A stretch of 64,000 nucleotides of DNA from Tetrapyrgos nigripes (Eukaryota > Basidiomycota > Agaricomycetes > Agaricales > Campanellaceae), in contig JAACJM010000250.1 in assembly GCA_013368315.1 (NCBI GenBank), positions 1 through 64,000 of the forward strand, in the 5' to 3' direction. The position numbers were made by a program, and so were the translations under genes. Positions 1 to 11,162 of the stretch are shown here, piece by piece. Every line of letters begins with the position of its first letter. The stretch's first letter is position 1. Under the pieces are notes generated by a model. The model did not search any database. It was not told the origin of the DNA and saw nothing but the letters and a program-made list of their open reading frames with translations.

Positions 1-328
1 GCTTCTTACAGCCTTCTCTACAGCTTCCTCTACAGCTTCCTTCACAGCCTCCCTTACAGCTTTACCTTTACATATATAAACCCTGTCCTGACACCTGGTT
101 CCCCATCTTGACCTCTTCATTGTTGGGACCAGGTGTGTATCTCCCTTTTCATTTACTTCTTTCACCTTTACTGATGGGCACTGTAGTTCCAGTACTTACT
201 GCTGTCTGTTAGGTATTTAATACATTCTTCGTCATTGGGACCAGTTCCAGTACTTACTGCTGTCTGTTAGTTGAGTCAAGCCTGTAGCTCCTCGTTATTG
301 CTATCTAAGCACTCGCCTCTTTGTGACA
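1..328. repeat. Possible right end of an LTR cut by the window edge
   Basis: Non-coding and pyrimidine-rich at its start, with imperfect short repeats of a cttacagc-type unit in the first 60 bp. A TATA-like tatataaacc box lies near 70-80. A 28-bp sequence beginning agttccagtac occurs twice, at 185-212 and 243-270. The sequence ends in tgtgaca, after which GMC-type coding sequence begins at once. This fits an LTR inserted in the 3' part of the dead GMC gene, but the left end is outside the window, so no target duplication can be checked. Inference only. Confidence 0.35.
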
Positions 329-329
329 G

Positions 330-3300
330 ACATTGGCAAAATCCCCAAATGGAGCAATGATGAAGTTATCCTTGATCCAGGGAGAAGTTGATATGAATGT
401 TGAGGCATCTTCCATTGCTTGAAGCATGACCGATAGATCAAAGTCCTCAGAGAGTAGTTGGAAGTCAATTAAGGGATTGCTGAAGGTGTCACCTGCTTTT
501 GAAGCAAGGGTTATTGAGCTGCCTGCAATATGGGAAATGAATTAGCACAAGAGAATAGATTCCAGAGAGTATAGACACTTATGAGATTTTGCAGTCAATA
601 CGCTCATAGATACAGTGATAAAATGACCCTGGGGAGGGGGAGTGCCAGAGAAACCATTCTGAGTAATCACAATAAGGACCCATATGAACATATAGTTAAC
701 TAAACAAAAATCTGACACTGAAGGTAAGCTCTATATGTGGAGCATGAGGCCCTGATGCAGGCTCTGAGCCATTCAGAAACTCCTCAGAAAGACGCATGAA
801 TATTTTTGACACATGAAATAAAGAACCATGAGTAAAGATGACTTCACAAATATGCACCTATCATGCCAACAGGTGAATTTGCAAAAGGTCCTGTTTTGCT
901 GACCTGCCATTCAAGTAAAGCATTTTGACTCAAAGTAGTGTTTTGTTGTAGATTGTCATTAGTATTGTTTGAATTGACCAGATACTGCGTAGTAAGGAAA
1001 GAGTGATTGAACAGGTTTTTGCCTTGGTAGAAGGTAAACCACATGTCATCAGAGAGTTCCAAATTGAAGAACACAGCTTACCAACATCTGGGCTATCCAC
1101 ATGAACATTGATTCCAATTGACTGTAATTCTTGTCTAGATCCCACACCTGACAAAAGTAATAGTTGAGCAGATCCAAATACACCAGCACTCAGAACAATT
1201 TCATGAGTGGCATGGAATGTATATTGAGCACCTAAATGCATTAAGGCCACAATCACTCAAGTGTAACAAAATTTGGGCAAACAAAAGACACTCATGGTTG
1301 GCGCTTTGACCAACTTCAACTCTATTAAAAGTGGGAATGCCATGTACCTCCATTGAAGAGGGTTCCTTCAGCAATAATCTAGTTGCCCTCAGATTCTTTC
1401 TGTTCTGGTTTAGCACAGGATGGAGGTAAGTGACAGATGAGGAACACTGGTGGTTTCTTGGGTATAACCTATGGACACTGAGCCAATCAGTATGCAAGTA
1501 CCAATTGAGATGAAATTGAAAGATTAGAACCCCAAGAGGACACACCAAATCTAAATGCATCTCCTGTGTTCACATCTTCTGAAGAGAAACCTGCTCCCTT
1601 CTACCTTGGAGAGTATCTTGCTTGAGTTTATGACTTGTTGGTCAACCAGCTGAGGAAACATCAGGAAAAACCCCAATCAAAAATTTATACAATATATGTA
1701 CAAATCTTGTAGTAGCAGTAGTATAGCAGTCAAAATTTGAAAAAAAATCTGTCCACACTCAGATGTATTTGGTTGTACTCGGCTGTATGTGCAAAATTGT
1801 TGACATATTTGGAGGTTTTTGGCTAAGTATAAGTAGTACCAGTGATGCCAAATTTGTACAGTGGTGGTCCCAGTGGAGAGACTTATGCCATGCCACTGAT
1901 AGGTGTGGGTGCAAGTGCAGGATACAAAGGAATATGGGCAAAGCAAAATGTGAATGTATTGCTAATGTACTTACATGCAATACATAGAGCAGTAAATATC
2001 AACAAGTCTCATGTGTACCAGTTTATACCCTCCAACTATCACTATTGCAGCTGTATCTTGCACTAACGAGAAGGTTCCACTATCAGCAGGACATAATTGT
2101 TATTGACATCAGAAGCTGCAGGAAGTGGACAAGAAAAATAGTGTACTCACCTGAGCAGGAGCCTTTCATTGTGTCCTACCAAACTAAGGGTGGCAAACCA
2201 AGTTGCAAATGAAGAGTCCCTGATCTTGGCTATTTAAGATTTTGATTTGAGTTTGAGGTACACTTTGGCAGATGGAGGAGAGGGTTGAATAGTAAAATGG
2301 ATAAAAACACATTGGTGGGGAAACATGACAGCTTGAAGGTATATGTTGACAGTGCAGAACTTGGTGATGGAAGTTTTTGGCATAATGAGAAGTGAAGGTG
2401 TGACTTGATTGACATCATTGACTATACAGCTACATATGTCAGAGCTCAAATACATGGTCACATGCAGAGTTTTGTTGATTTTTGCTCTGTGTCTTCCTTC
2501 CTTTCTTCCCTCCACCTGCTTCCCCCTCCACTTTGTTCTTCTCCATTCTTCAAGACTTTTCCTGTCTTCTTTCAAGGAGCACTTGTGTACCATCTCTTCT
2601 GGCTCTAGTGATGCACACTATATCTATGTCAGTTGTCATTGGAAGTCTTCAGTGTTCAGTATAGTGTGCAATTGTTTCACCATCATGTCAGCTGTCTGCT
2701 GATGTATATGTTTTTGTCTTTCTCTCTTTGAATCTGGACTTGGTATGTGCACACTGTATTCTGTCTTTTGGTGTCTGGCTTATGACCAGTATGTCTGCCA
2801 TCATTTTCATACCTACATTGCTCACTAACTACTCAATATACAGTCATTCCACCTCCAATGGTTACATGGTGTGCATCTTGTAGATCTGGTAAGAGCATCA
2901 TACCCTTTTCCTATCTTGGCCATTGATTGATCCTCTTTAGTGTAGCACACCAATCTCCTTAATGTGATGATATCTTGTTGAACTGAATCGGGACAGGGAA
3001 TCAGGGGATTGCGGGTTGTGAAGATTCTTGGGAGCTGTGTAGGGTTGACATATGCTATCTATGTTTTTAGGTGGTGTGATATCCTGCATAATTCTCACCA
3101 AATCTACAGAGGGGCTGATGGAAGTGGATAAAATACTGCCATATTGTAAAATTGGTATTTTTTCACTACATTTCCACCATTTCAACAATATATGACCAAA
3201 TTCTCAGATGAGGTCTTTCCTGATGAAATTCTCTCTTGAGATGAGGACAGGACTATGCCCATTTGATAAGGTGGGATCAAAAGGTGGTGAGGTGGGTAAG

Positions 3301-4280
3301 GTAAAGGTGGATACACTGGATGCAAACACTTGTAATTCCTTGGATATACAGAGGAATTACATAAGACTTACACTGGTACACTCAATATGTAAGTCCACTT
3401 GACTTACTGAAGTATTACCAGAGACCAAAAAAAAATGGAACAATTATATATGACCATTGTAAGGCATGAAGTCTCACAGTGGTCCCTGATAATACTTCAG
3501 TAAGTCAAGTGGACTTACATATTGAGTGTACCAGTGTAAGTCTTATGTAATTCCTTGGTATATCTAAGGAATTACAAGTGTTTGCACTCAGTGATACCTT
3601 TATAACATAGCTCACCTTTTCCCAATAACGCTCCATAGCTTCCCAACTCCAGCCATCCTCTTCTGTTATTTCAGCATATTTATCCCAAAGGTCCTTTGAG
3701 CTGCAATTCCAGACCATTAGATCTAAGTATGGTAGGATGGTCAGACGAAAATCCCAAGAAAAGAAGCAATAAAACTTGCTGATGCTACTACTTCCACCAA
3801 GCATGTAGCCTCTGGGTACAGTTATCAACCAATTCTTGAGCCCAGGTTGCGCAACACTGGTATAATTCCAGTCTGCAATTGATTTTTGGTTTCACAATGC
3901 AAAGAAGGAGACATGAATGTTCAAAATGTCTGTGTCACTAATTGAGAGCCATTCAGGTAGGAATGGAGCAAAGAACTTCAATACTGGCTTCAATGACCAG
4001 AACTTGTACTGCAGGGTCTTCAGTCAGTCAGCTTGTGATAACATTCCCAGCAGTACTGGCTTTGCAAGAGCATTCAGTAGGAGCTCTGAAGAAAGAGGAT
4101 AGATCATGACTGACCCCAACAATGATGAAATTGTAGTTTGTGACTGGCAATGCTCTTGGATCAGTATATATACCCAACAATGTGACACTCCTGAGATGGG
4201 CCAGAAGAGATATTGCCAAACTAGCTGATGGAAGATGCTTAAAAAGCATTCTGGAGTGACACATCTTGACAAGTTAGAGG
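330..4280 (-). pseudogene. Decayed GMC oxidoreductase (aryl-alcohol oxidase/choline dehydrogenase type)
   Basis: Pieces of a GMC FAD-dependent oxidoreductase are readable in order on the minus strand. The N-terminal nucleotide-binding start (YNFIIVG) lies near 4110-4130. It is followed by a stretch matching LTEDPAVQVLVIEA near 3970-4027, DWNYTSVAQPG near 3860, a PRG..LGGSSS motif near 3790 and WSWEAMERYW near 3630. HEIVLSAGVFGSAQLLLLSGVG lies near 1130-1200 with its residues intact, and SKTGPFANSPVG and a C-terminal segment lie in 340-480. An in-frame TGA at 4028-4030 sits where the family usually has Arg, as expected for CGA to TGA decay. The reading frame is also interrupted by a fold-back element (3304-3600), by about 1.2 kb of non-coding sequence (roughly 1680-2950), and perhaps by an LTR at 1-328. 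The family normally acts as a secreted or peroxisomal alcohol oxidase; this copy cannot be functional as read. Confidence 0.8.
3304..3600. mobile_element. Fold-back element with about 100-bp inverted arms
   Basis: The left arm (about 3304-3425) and right arm (about 3480-3600) are near-perfect reverse complements, so both arms encode the same peptide when read on opposite strands (residues ANTCNSLDI in each). A spacer of about 55 bp separates them. The element lies inside the dead GMC gene, at or beside an intron start. The arms differ by only a few bases, which suggests a fairly recent insertion or arm homogenisation. No transposase is present, so it would be non-autonomous. No clear target duplication was found. 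Confidence 0.75.
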
Positions 4281-4405
4281 TTGTTCTGGTTGCGACTTGA
4301 GCGCTAGAGACTTAGACAGACTGAAGGTCTTTTATGAGATTAGACTGTACCTGTACCTCAGGGTCATGTGTGCTCTCTTTGTGAAGGCTCTAGTACTGCT
4401 GCTTG

Positions 4406-4877
4406 CCAATTGTCACAAACTGCTACAGTTCTTTGTCCTCCTTCCTCTTCTACTTCATTATTGAATCCATTTTTTGATCATTCGTCTATTGCATTTCCTC
4501 GATAAACCTTTTAAACCTTATATTACTGACTTTGAACCTTATAAAACCTGTCAAACTCCATAATAACTATCAATCAATCTTCCATTCTATCAATCCTATG
4601 TTTCTCCTACATTTCTCCACTTATGCTCCTATGTCTCTCCTATTTCTCCAATCTCAATCCTATCTTTTCCCTATCACTTATTCATTGCTCTTCTATATAA
4701 ACCACTAGACATTCTAGTTAGTCCTTTAGTTTGTTCACTTCATCTCTGCTCTGTACTACTACTATGCAGTGTAGAGCCTAGTCAGCTTACTCTTTATCTC
4801 TCTTTACTCTCAATTGACCTCATTTTGTGTGACTTGGGTGGTTTGTTGATAAGTGTATCAACAACCTTGACACCAAT
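4406..4877 (+). mobile_element. Solo LTR (Ty3/gypsy-like) with 5-bp target duplication
   Basis: The LTR body is 4411-4872 (462 bp). It begins TGTCA and ends TGACA, the inverted TG...CA termini of LTR retrotransposons. It is flanked on both sides by the same 5 bp, CCAAT (4406-4410 and 4873-4877). A TATA box (ctatataaacc) near 4695 and the pyrimidine-rich sequence before it fit an LTR promoter. No internal gag-pol sequence lies beside it, so it is best read as a solo LTR left by recombination. The 5-bp duplication is usual for fungal LTR elements; the superfamily is inferred. Confidence 0.85.
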
Positions 4878-6022
4878 CACCTTGCTTGTCAAGGTCCCCT
4901 AAGTCTGACAGTTTCCAGCCTTTTTCATCCACATGTATGAACAAATGACACAGAGACAGTCTAGACCAATGTGTCCTAGTCCACTTTTGACAGGAAGTCT
5001 CCAGTCAAGTACAAAGTGCAAAAAGACTAAGTAGTAGGGCAATCAATTCTGATGTCACCAGCTCTTCAGTAATACTTGTCAAAGTACTTGTCTTTCTGAC
5101 TTGAAAATGCTAACATTCTGCAGGAGCTGTTTGCTTCAACAAAAGAACTCAAAAGGGCACCGCACATCTATGTCACACCATGTGTCACCATCACATGTTA
5201 GTAATTCCACAGTCACATGGTGCTGCCTAGTTAGGGATGAGTGCATATTTAGACGAAATTTTGGATGAGAATAAATCTCGGGTTTTTCCCAGCGCCGGAG
5301 CTACTCCATATACTTAGAAGTGCGGCATACAAACGGTCCCATATGGAGTAGTCCGGCCATTGTTGAAATATTCGAGATTTACTCCAGTTCAAAAATGCCC
5401 GACAAAAACACACTCATCCCCGCCGTGTCTCAGTTACTGCCCAAATTCACGGACAACACTCACGGAAGTTACCTCAACTCCTCTCTCGGAGTCTCTCCCT
5501 TCTCTATTCTCAAACAGAAATTCTTTCACTACACTCGTCACTACCACGCTTTTTTGCCGCACAACGTCCGAAATGCCGCTTAAAGCAAAGTGGAATCGAG
5601 TTCGAAGCACAAGGTTGTCGAAGCAAGTTCGAAGCTTTCTTTGTCTCCGTCAAGGCCCAGCGGTTTCTCTCACTCTCCTATTGTTGGCGTAAAGGTTTTG
5701 TATACAATGACTATCCAGGTGTGATTTCGTCAGATTTCGAAGCAACCTTGTGTCACAATGTGAGACCTCTTCCAATGCTTCTTTTCTCAGCAAGTCGAAG
5801 CCTAAACGACCCCTACTTAGGGATGTATAGGTCGCCTACAGAGTCCTGCGACTAGGCGTCCAGATAAGCGAGGGTCTTTGCCGACCATTCTCAAGCTCAA
5901 CGCCTTACCAAGACTTCCGCATTTCTTTCTCACTAGGTGTATGGCGCCATTTAAGGTCGGAGCTCTCAAGTACAGAACGTGTCCTCTCCTTGGAAACCGC
6001 TCACTCACATTCAAGGGCTAAC
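4878..6022. other. Intergenic; CpG-poor to normal transition and an imperfect hairpin
   Basis: Up to about 5225 the sequence is still CpG-poor and AT-rich, like the transposon block. From there CpG becomes common. An imperfect inverted repeat has arms 5268-5312 and 5341-5384, with cores ctactccata / tatggagtag and flanking aaatctcg / cgagattt. Short open frames at 5320-5692 have no recognisable protein features. The last 200 bp would be the promoter of the DUF6534 gene. Confidence 0.5.
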
Positions 6023-8377
6023 ATGATTCAGCCCTCCACAGACAATACGTATGGGAGCTTGCTATTGGGGCTCGTGTTGAGCGCTGTGTAAGTACTTTAA
6101 TCTCAATATTCCGTAATTTCTTATGCTCAAAATGTTGGATAGACTGTATGGCGTGACTGTTTTGCAAACGTAAATCCCTCAAATTCTCGTCCTAAATTGC
6201 CAATGGTTCAAATCGTATTATGTTCCTCTTAGGTTCCTATATTTCCGGTATGGGCCGTTCGTTTCCAAGATTGCACTACACGATAGTGACGCACACTTTT
6301 GCGAAGAAATTATCCGCGGGATCGGTCAATCCTCAAGGTTATGGTGAGTAATTGTTGAGTCAAAGCCTCAGAGTTTGTCATTGACACATTTACTATGCAG
6401 GTCATGGTATTATGGTGATTAGCCATTGCTTGCAAGGTGCTGCAGCTACCTCGCTCATGATATCATTGTAGGATTCTGGACACATGTCATCAGATTCTGT
6501 GCACCGTCGCCGTTTATTGGTTGGTAGATTGATTACTCTCGGCTGAGGCGTATACCATACTAAACGCTGGTTGACAGGTATCTCGTCACGAACTTTTCCA
6601 ACGACGGAGCAGCATCTCAGCTTTTTTGGTGAGATCCATTGCGTGTCCATAAAACAGCATATTTGATCGTCATTGCTTTCTTAGGAGCATGGAGGTACGC
6701 CTTGCGTTGTTACAGCAGTTTTTCAGCTCAATCGTCATGTTATAGCTTCAAACTGATTTCGGTGTAAGCACGAGCACCGAATTCTCCTCACATGACAGTT
6801 AAAATGACCGTTTGCAGGGTCTCATCGGCCTCATCGTTGAATGGTACAATTCCTTCCTCTTTCAATGTTTCCAGTAGTCTTGATTGTCTCCTACTCAGCT
6901 TTTTTGCACATCGGGTGTGGATTTGTGAGTGATTTCATGTCAAAGGTACTTCTGCTGATAGACCGTTTTCTTCGCAGTGTCGAAGAATACGTATTTAACT
7001 ATGATCATTGTAAGTAGCCTATGTAAAGAATACTCTTCCTCCGCCTACTGATTTCCACGCACCCAGGTGATCCTTGCGTCCATCCATTTTGGTGCGTAGC
7101 TTCGAGCTGCTAGCTCTCCTTTTCTGATTAAATTGGCTAGGTCTGGGTATTGGTGCGTAACCGAGGAATTGCCTCACTTTTTCGCTCACATTGGACTTCT
7201 AGTCTTCACAGTGGGGAGGTAAGCAATGCTGAAAAGATATCTGACCCCAACGGTATTCATAGCATTGCTACATTAGCTTTCAGCGAACTTCTGCGCTGCA
7301 GCTGGATGATTTAATCGTGCGTTCAGTTCTCCTTGATCTATCCACTATCAAGTTATAACTTTCATTCCAGTGGGTTACTGTTGCTGGACTCGGAAGCGGG
7401 GCTGCAGCAGATCTCTTGATCGCGGGTTCTCTTTGTTATTATCTCTCTAAGACTCGGTATAAATTTATTTCGTCTAATTCATTCACGATGTGGGAGTAGA
7501 CTGACGCTCTTCTCCTTCAGAACTGGATTCCGAAGGTGAGTTCAGTATGTTTATGCCGTGTATACATTCTGATCCCTTATCTTCGTCCTTAGAACGGATT
7601 CGCTCATCTCCTCTCTCATCCTTTGGAGTATCACCACGGGTCTACTCACTAGGTTGAGCTGTCTCGCGCTGATTATATGCCATGTGCTAACGATTCAAGC
7701 AGTATTCTGGATTTGGTCGTCATCGTCACCGTAAGCATAGCAATGTCTAATAGTAAGGGACGCATATAAATCATCACGTCTCCACTAGTTCAGCACATTG
7801 ACCGACACTTGGATCTGGGAAGCAATTTTCTTCGTCGCTGGGAAATGTATGTATCCCCGAATTCGAACTTGATACCTGTATACCCGACTAATTGTTTACA
7901 CCAGGTTATGTGAATTCCTTGCTTGCTTCGTTGAGTGGCTTTTCTCCAAAATCACGGACGTAATGGCTATACTGACTACGAGCATCATGCCGCCGGCGTA
8001 GACTCAATTGCAGAGACTTCTTTCGCGGGAAAGCAGCTCATAGGCAGGGAAGCGAGTTCGTCCAATTCACCCCTGGACCATCGGAGGCATTAGGAAATTA
8101 TAGGGTACGTATTGTTAGAAACTGTTATTCATTAGATGAGCTTTCTCAGTCTTGCTTATTTCTGGTAGAGTGGTTCGGAACCTTCACACGTCGTTATAGC
8201 GATCCAGAGGGATACGGTGTATCAGGCCGACTACGAAAACACTAGTACGGTAAGGTTTGCAGTGCACTAGCAGTCTTTTTTAGCTGATATATCTTCGTTC
8301 AGGCTGAATATGCGGTTTCAACTCCTATCTCAAAGGTTCCTCAAGTGTTAGAGCGCGGCGCAGTTCACACAGTTTAA
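6023..8377 (+). CDS. DUF6534-type multi-pass membrane protein (about 25 exons)
   Basis: The start MIQPSTDNTYGSLLLG at 6023 is the usual N-terminus of the fungal DUF6534 family. Joining GT-AG exons gives a continuous protein with LYGVTVLQTFLYF, then RNYPRDRSILKVM, WILDTCHQIL, YLVTNFSNDGA, FFAHRVWILSKN, VTVAGLGSGAAADLL, TGFRRTDSLISSL, TDTWIWEAIFFVAG and CYVNSLLASL, followed by a polar tail ending at a TAA (8375-8377). Several hydrophobic segments fit seven membrane spans. Introns are very dense (about 24), and some exons are tiny, for example a 15-nt exon near 7521-7535. All joins keep frame, so the gene looks intact. The family has no established biochemical role. The next gene converges from the other strand, with its stop at 8618. 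Confidence 0.85.
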
Positions 8378-8617
8378 GCTTTTTGGGTTTTCCATGAACT
8401 TCATTTCGGATTTTTACGATTGTTCTCAGTATACCAGTGAAATACATTTTGTATCCCTACTTTTACAGCAATTGCAACATGTTATTGAAGCTACATTTCG
8501 TCGAAGTCCAAAATTCCAACGCCAACTCAAAATTTCTTCAGTTATCGGATGGTGGCGAGCGAACTGTGCCTAACAACACTATCCTACATATGTCGAATAT
8601 TGCGAGTGATGGCTTAT

Positions 8618-9955
8618 TCAGGTGCGATTCTCAGCCCAACTCTCAGCTTCAGATGCAGCTTGTTGTGCTGAGGCAAACCTCATGGACTGTGAAAGAGATG
8701 TTTCATTTGCAGACTTCATCTCCGCCTTGGATCTTTCAAGAGCTACCACTATGATAATGAATACTGGATATAGAGTCTTGAACAGAAGTTTCAGTTCAGT
8801 GTGCATTGCCAAAAAGAAATTGTTGACTTATTCACCGTTAAGTAAGGCAGAATATCATTAAACATCTGAAATGAGAAGTTTGATGTGCCAGAGTTTCTGA
8901 AGAGAGAAATGACCATGAAACTGATCTAGAAAAATGATTGGCGTTAAGATATGTGTACGAAATGTAGATGAACCAGTCTAAAAAAAAGAAACTGACCCAA
9001 ATCCCGCAATAAATCATCCCTGATTCTACCAATAGTGATAGAATTCTTTCAACCTTAACATGGTTGCCACACTGGCTCAGATTCTTTTTGATGTCTTGGT
9101 GATGCAGCCTTTGTTTCATTTGGAATCAATCATTGAGAACTATCAGTTTTAATATAGATGAAGAACATACCATGCTTTATAGCCAATAAGGCTTGTAGCA
9201 ACCATGTTGGTGACAAGCAAAGGAACAACCATTACTAGTTCACTTGTTTTGTCTCCTAAATCATTAAATTCACGGAGCACTCGGGCACTACCCATCCCTG
9301 CATCTACAAATGTTCCAACTGATGCCCAAAGTTAAATCAACTAAACAAGAAAGAATGATACATAACCCTGAACAGATTACTGACCCAATGATGCTAGCAT
9401 GCAAACAATCAGAAGAGCTTTGACAGGGAGATTTCTAGAGAACATAATCCATGTTCTCCAGATCACAATTCCATCGCCAACGACATACTACGAGATAGAG
9501 CAAGTAAGTCCCACATTTTATCCAGCATCTGGGTAAATACTGACATTTGATCTGTCAATAATCCCCGCAGCAACCTTTATATTTGTCATTTGGCTCAGGA
9601 CATCTGCAGGGTCAACAACATTGTATCCGGCGAGTGGAATCTGCACCAGAATATACTGCGTATTGAAGGCGACAGATGCACTGGACAAGAGGAGCATAAA
9701 AACCACAACTGCAAGAAGACAGAGCTGCGGTTTTGATGGCTGTCTCTGTTGTGATCTGGTAAAGGAGGATTGGGCTCATACTCAAGTGACATGACAAATG
9801 CACAAGACTTACAAGAAGATATAGGAGACTGTGAGCAAAATTGTTGCATCAATGCCATAGACCAGCCATGGAATTGCTATTTGAACAACCCATAACTTGA
9901 GAGTATAGATATCAGAGGTGGACAGAGGGTAAGAGATTTGTTGCTCTTGAGACAT
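8618..9955 (-). CDS. Seven-transmembrane protein of a fungal-specific family
   Basis: The ATG at 9955 begins MSQEQQISYPLSTSD. Exons then give hydrophobic segments including WVVQIAIPWLVYGIDATILL, LCLLAVVVFMLLLSS, an exon ending IIDRSN joined to YVVGDGIVIWRTWIMF, LPVKALLIVCML, MVVPLLVTNMVATSLIGYKAW, ILSLLVESGMIYCGIW, MFNDILPYL and YPVFIIIVVALERSKAE. The C-terminal tail ends in AESWAENRT with a TGA at 8618. Seven spans and a cytosolic tail give a receptor-like layout common in expanded basidiomycete families of unknown function. The splice between the sixth span and MFNDIL (about 8870-9010) is the least certain part and could hide an extra small exon. The gene is convergent with the DUF6534 gene. 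Confidence 0.75.
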
Positions 9956-11162
9956 TGAAGAGAACAAGCCAGGATGACTGAACGATGCGACGAAGCATCA
10001 GCTTATAATCATATCCTGTATCAAGGCCTCACCCAGGTCCATTAATTTTAACCTACGTTTGAATGATGAGATCTGTCGCGGTCCACCATCAGAAGGAAGT
10101 CGAGTCCCCAGCGCCAGCGAAATGTCCCAAGAATCAGTGTGTACCAATAATACGCTGCAATCCCCCATCGTGCCGTCCCGACAGTTGTGTTTTAAAGTTA
10201 GAGCGCCAACAGAACGTAGTAGGTGCTGATGTATCACCTATATTGGGGAATGGTATATGGTAATTTGTGAGGAGTGTTGGCTGATAGAACGAGAGAGGAG
10301 CAATGTTGATGCAAGATGGGAACATACATCTATCTATCTATCTGCTTTGTAGCTCATTCTTGACATACATCTTGCCCAAGGCTCTACTAGCACTCGTACT
10401 AAGAGCAATCACTATTCCTGACGAAACTCGACTCGTCCAATTGGAGTCCCATACTCAACTCATACAAGCTCAAGAGAGCGGCTTAGCACACTCGCCGCCG
10501 CCGTACGTAGTTGCATCTCCCAAAATACCACAATCATAATCATAACATTTGCCCTTGATTTTGATCCTTTCCCACTCAATCCACTTTCATAAACTACGTG
10601 TCTGTAGTACGTATATACCATCTTTTGCGCTGTCAAGTTTCCTGGTGAGGTAGTAACGACCAGCGCTTATCCTTCAACCAAGTGACTGCTTGATGTTTCA
10701 TGCCCGTAAAGCTGATACGCCACTTGTTGCTTGAGTACCAAGAAAGTCAAGAAATGGAGTTTGAACCAGTGCAGACTCCAAGGGACCTTGATTTGCGCAC
10801 TCAAACTCTGAACCATAGTTAGTACCTACTACTATTACTACGCGTACGCTGGATCAGACATAAGCCGATATTGAATCTCTCTTCTCGTTGCTTGAACGCG
10901 CCTCGACGCTGTTGAATGCACCAGATCTACATATGATACAAGTGGAGTTCGCGTCCTCCTTCAATTAGCAACACATGATCGCAACGCGCGATTACCGGGT
11001 TTTAGGGGTGAGAACTTCCGTTGCGCCAACACGTGTCAACAGCTCCTTCGCACTGAACGTCATCTAGTAGCGCTACTCGGTCTGCTTTGGCGACCTTCTG
11101 CACTCGGTGGCACTCTCTGGTTCACTTTTCCTCATATCTTTCCTTACAGCAGGAGTCATACT
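9956..11162. other. Intergenic, 1.2 kb, no supported gene
   Basis: Short open frames only. A small tetranucleotide run (atctatctatct) lies at about 10328-10340. The region should contain the promoters of the 7-TM gene (leftwards) and the deubiquitinase gene (rightwards). No conserved protein segment is seen on either strand. Confidence 0.5.

Noticed and set aside
6246..6340. Apparent frame disruption in the DUF6534 gene
   Set aside because: An intron with a GTATGG donor ending GCGAAG restores FRNYPRDRS in frame, so the gene is intact.
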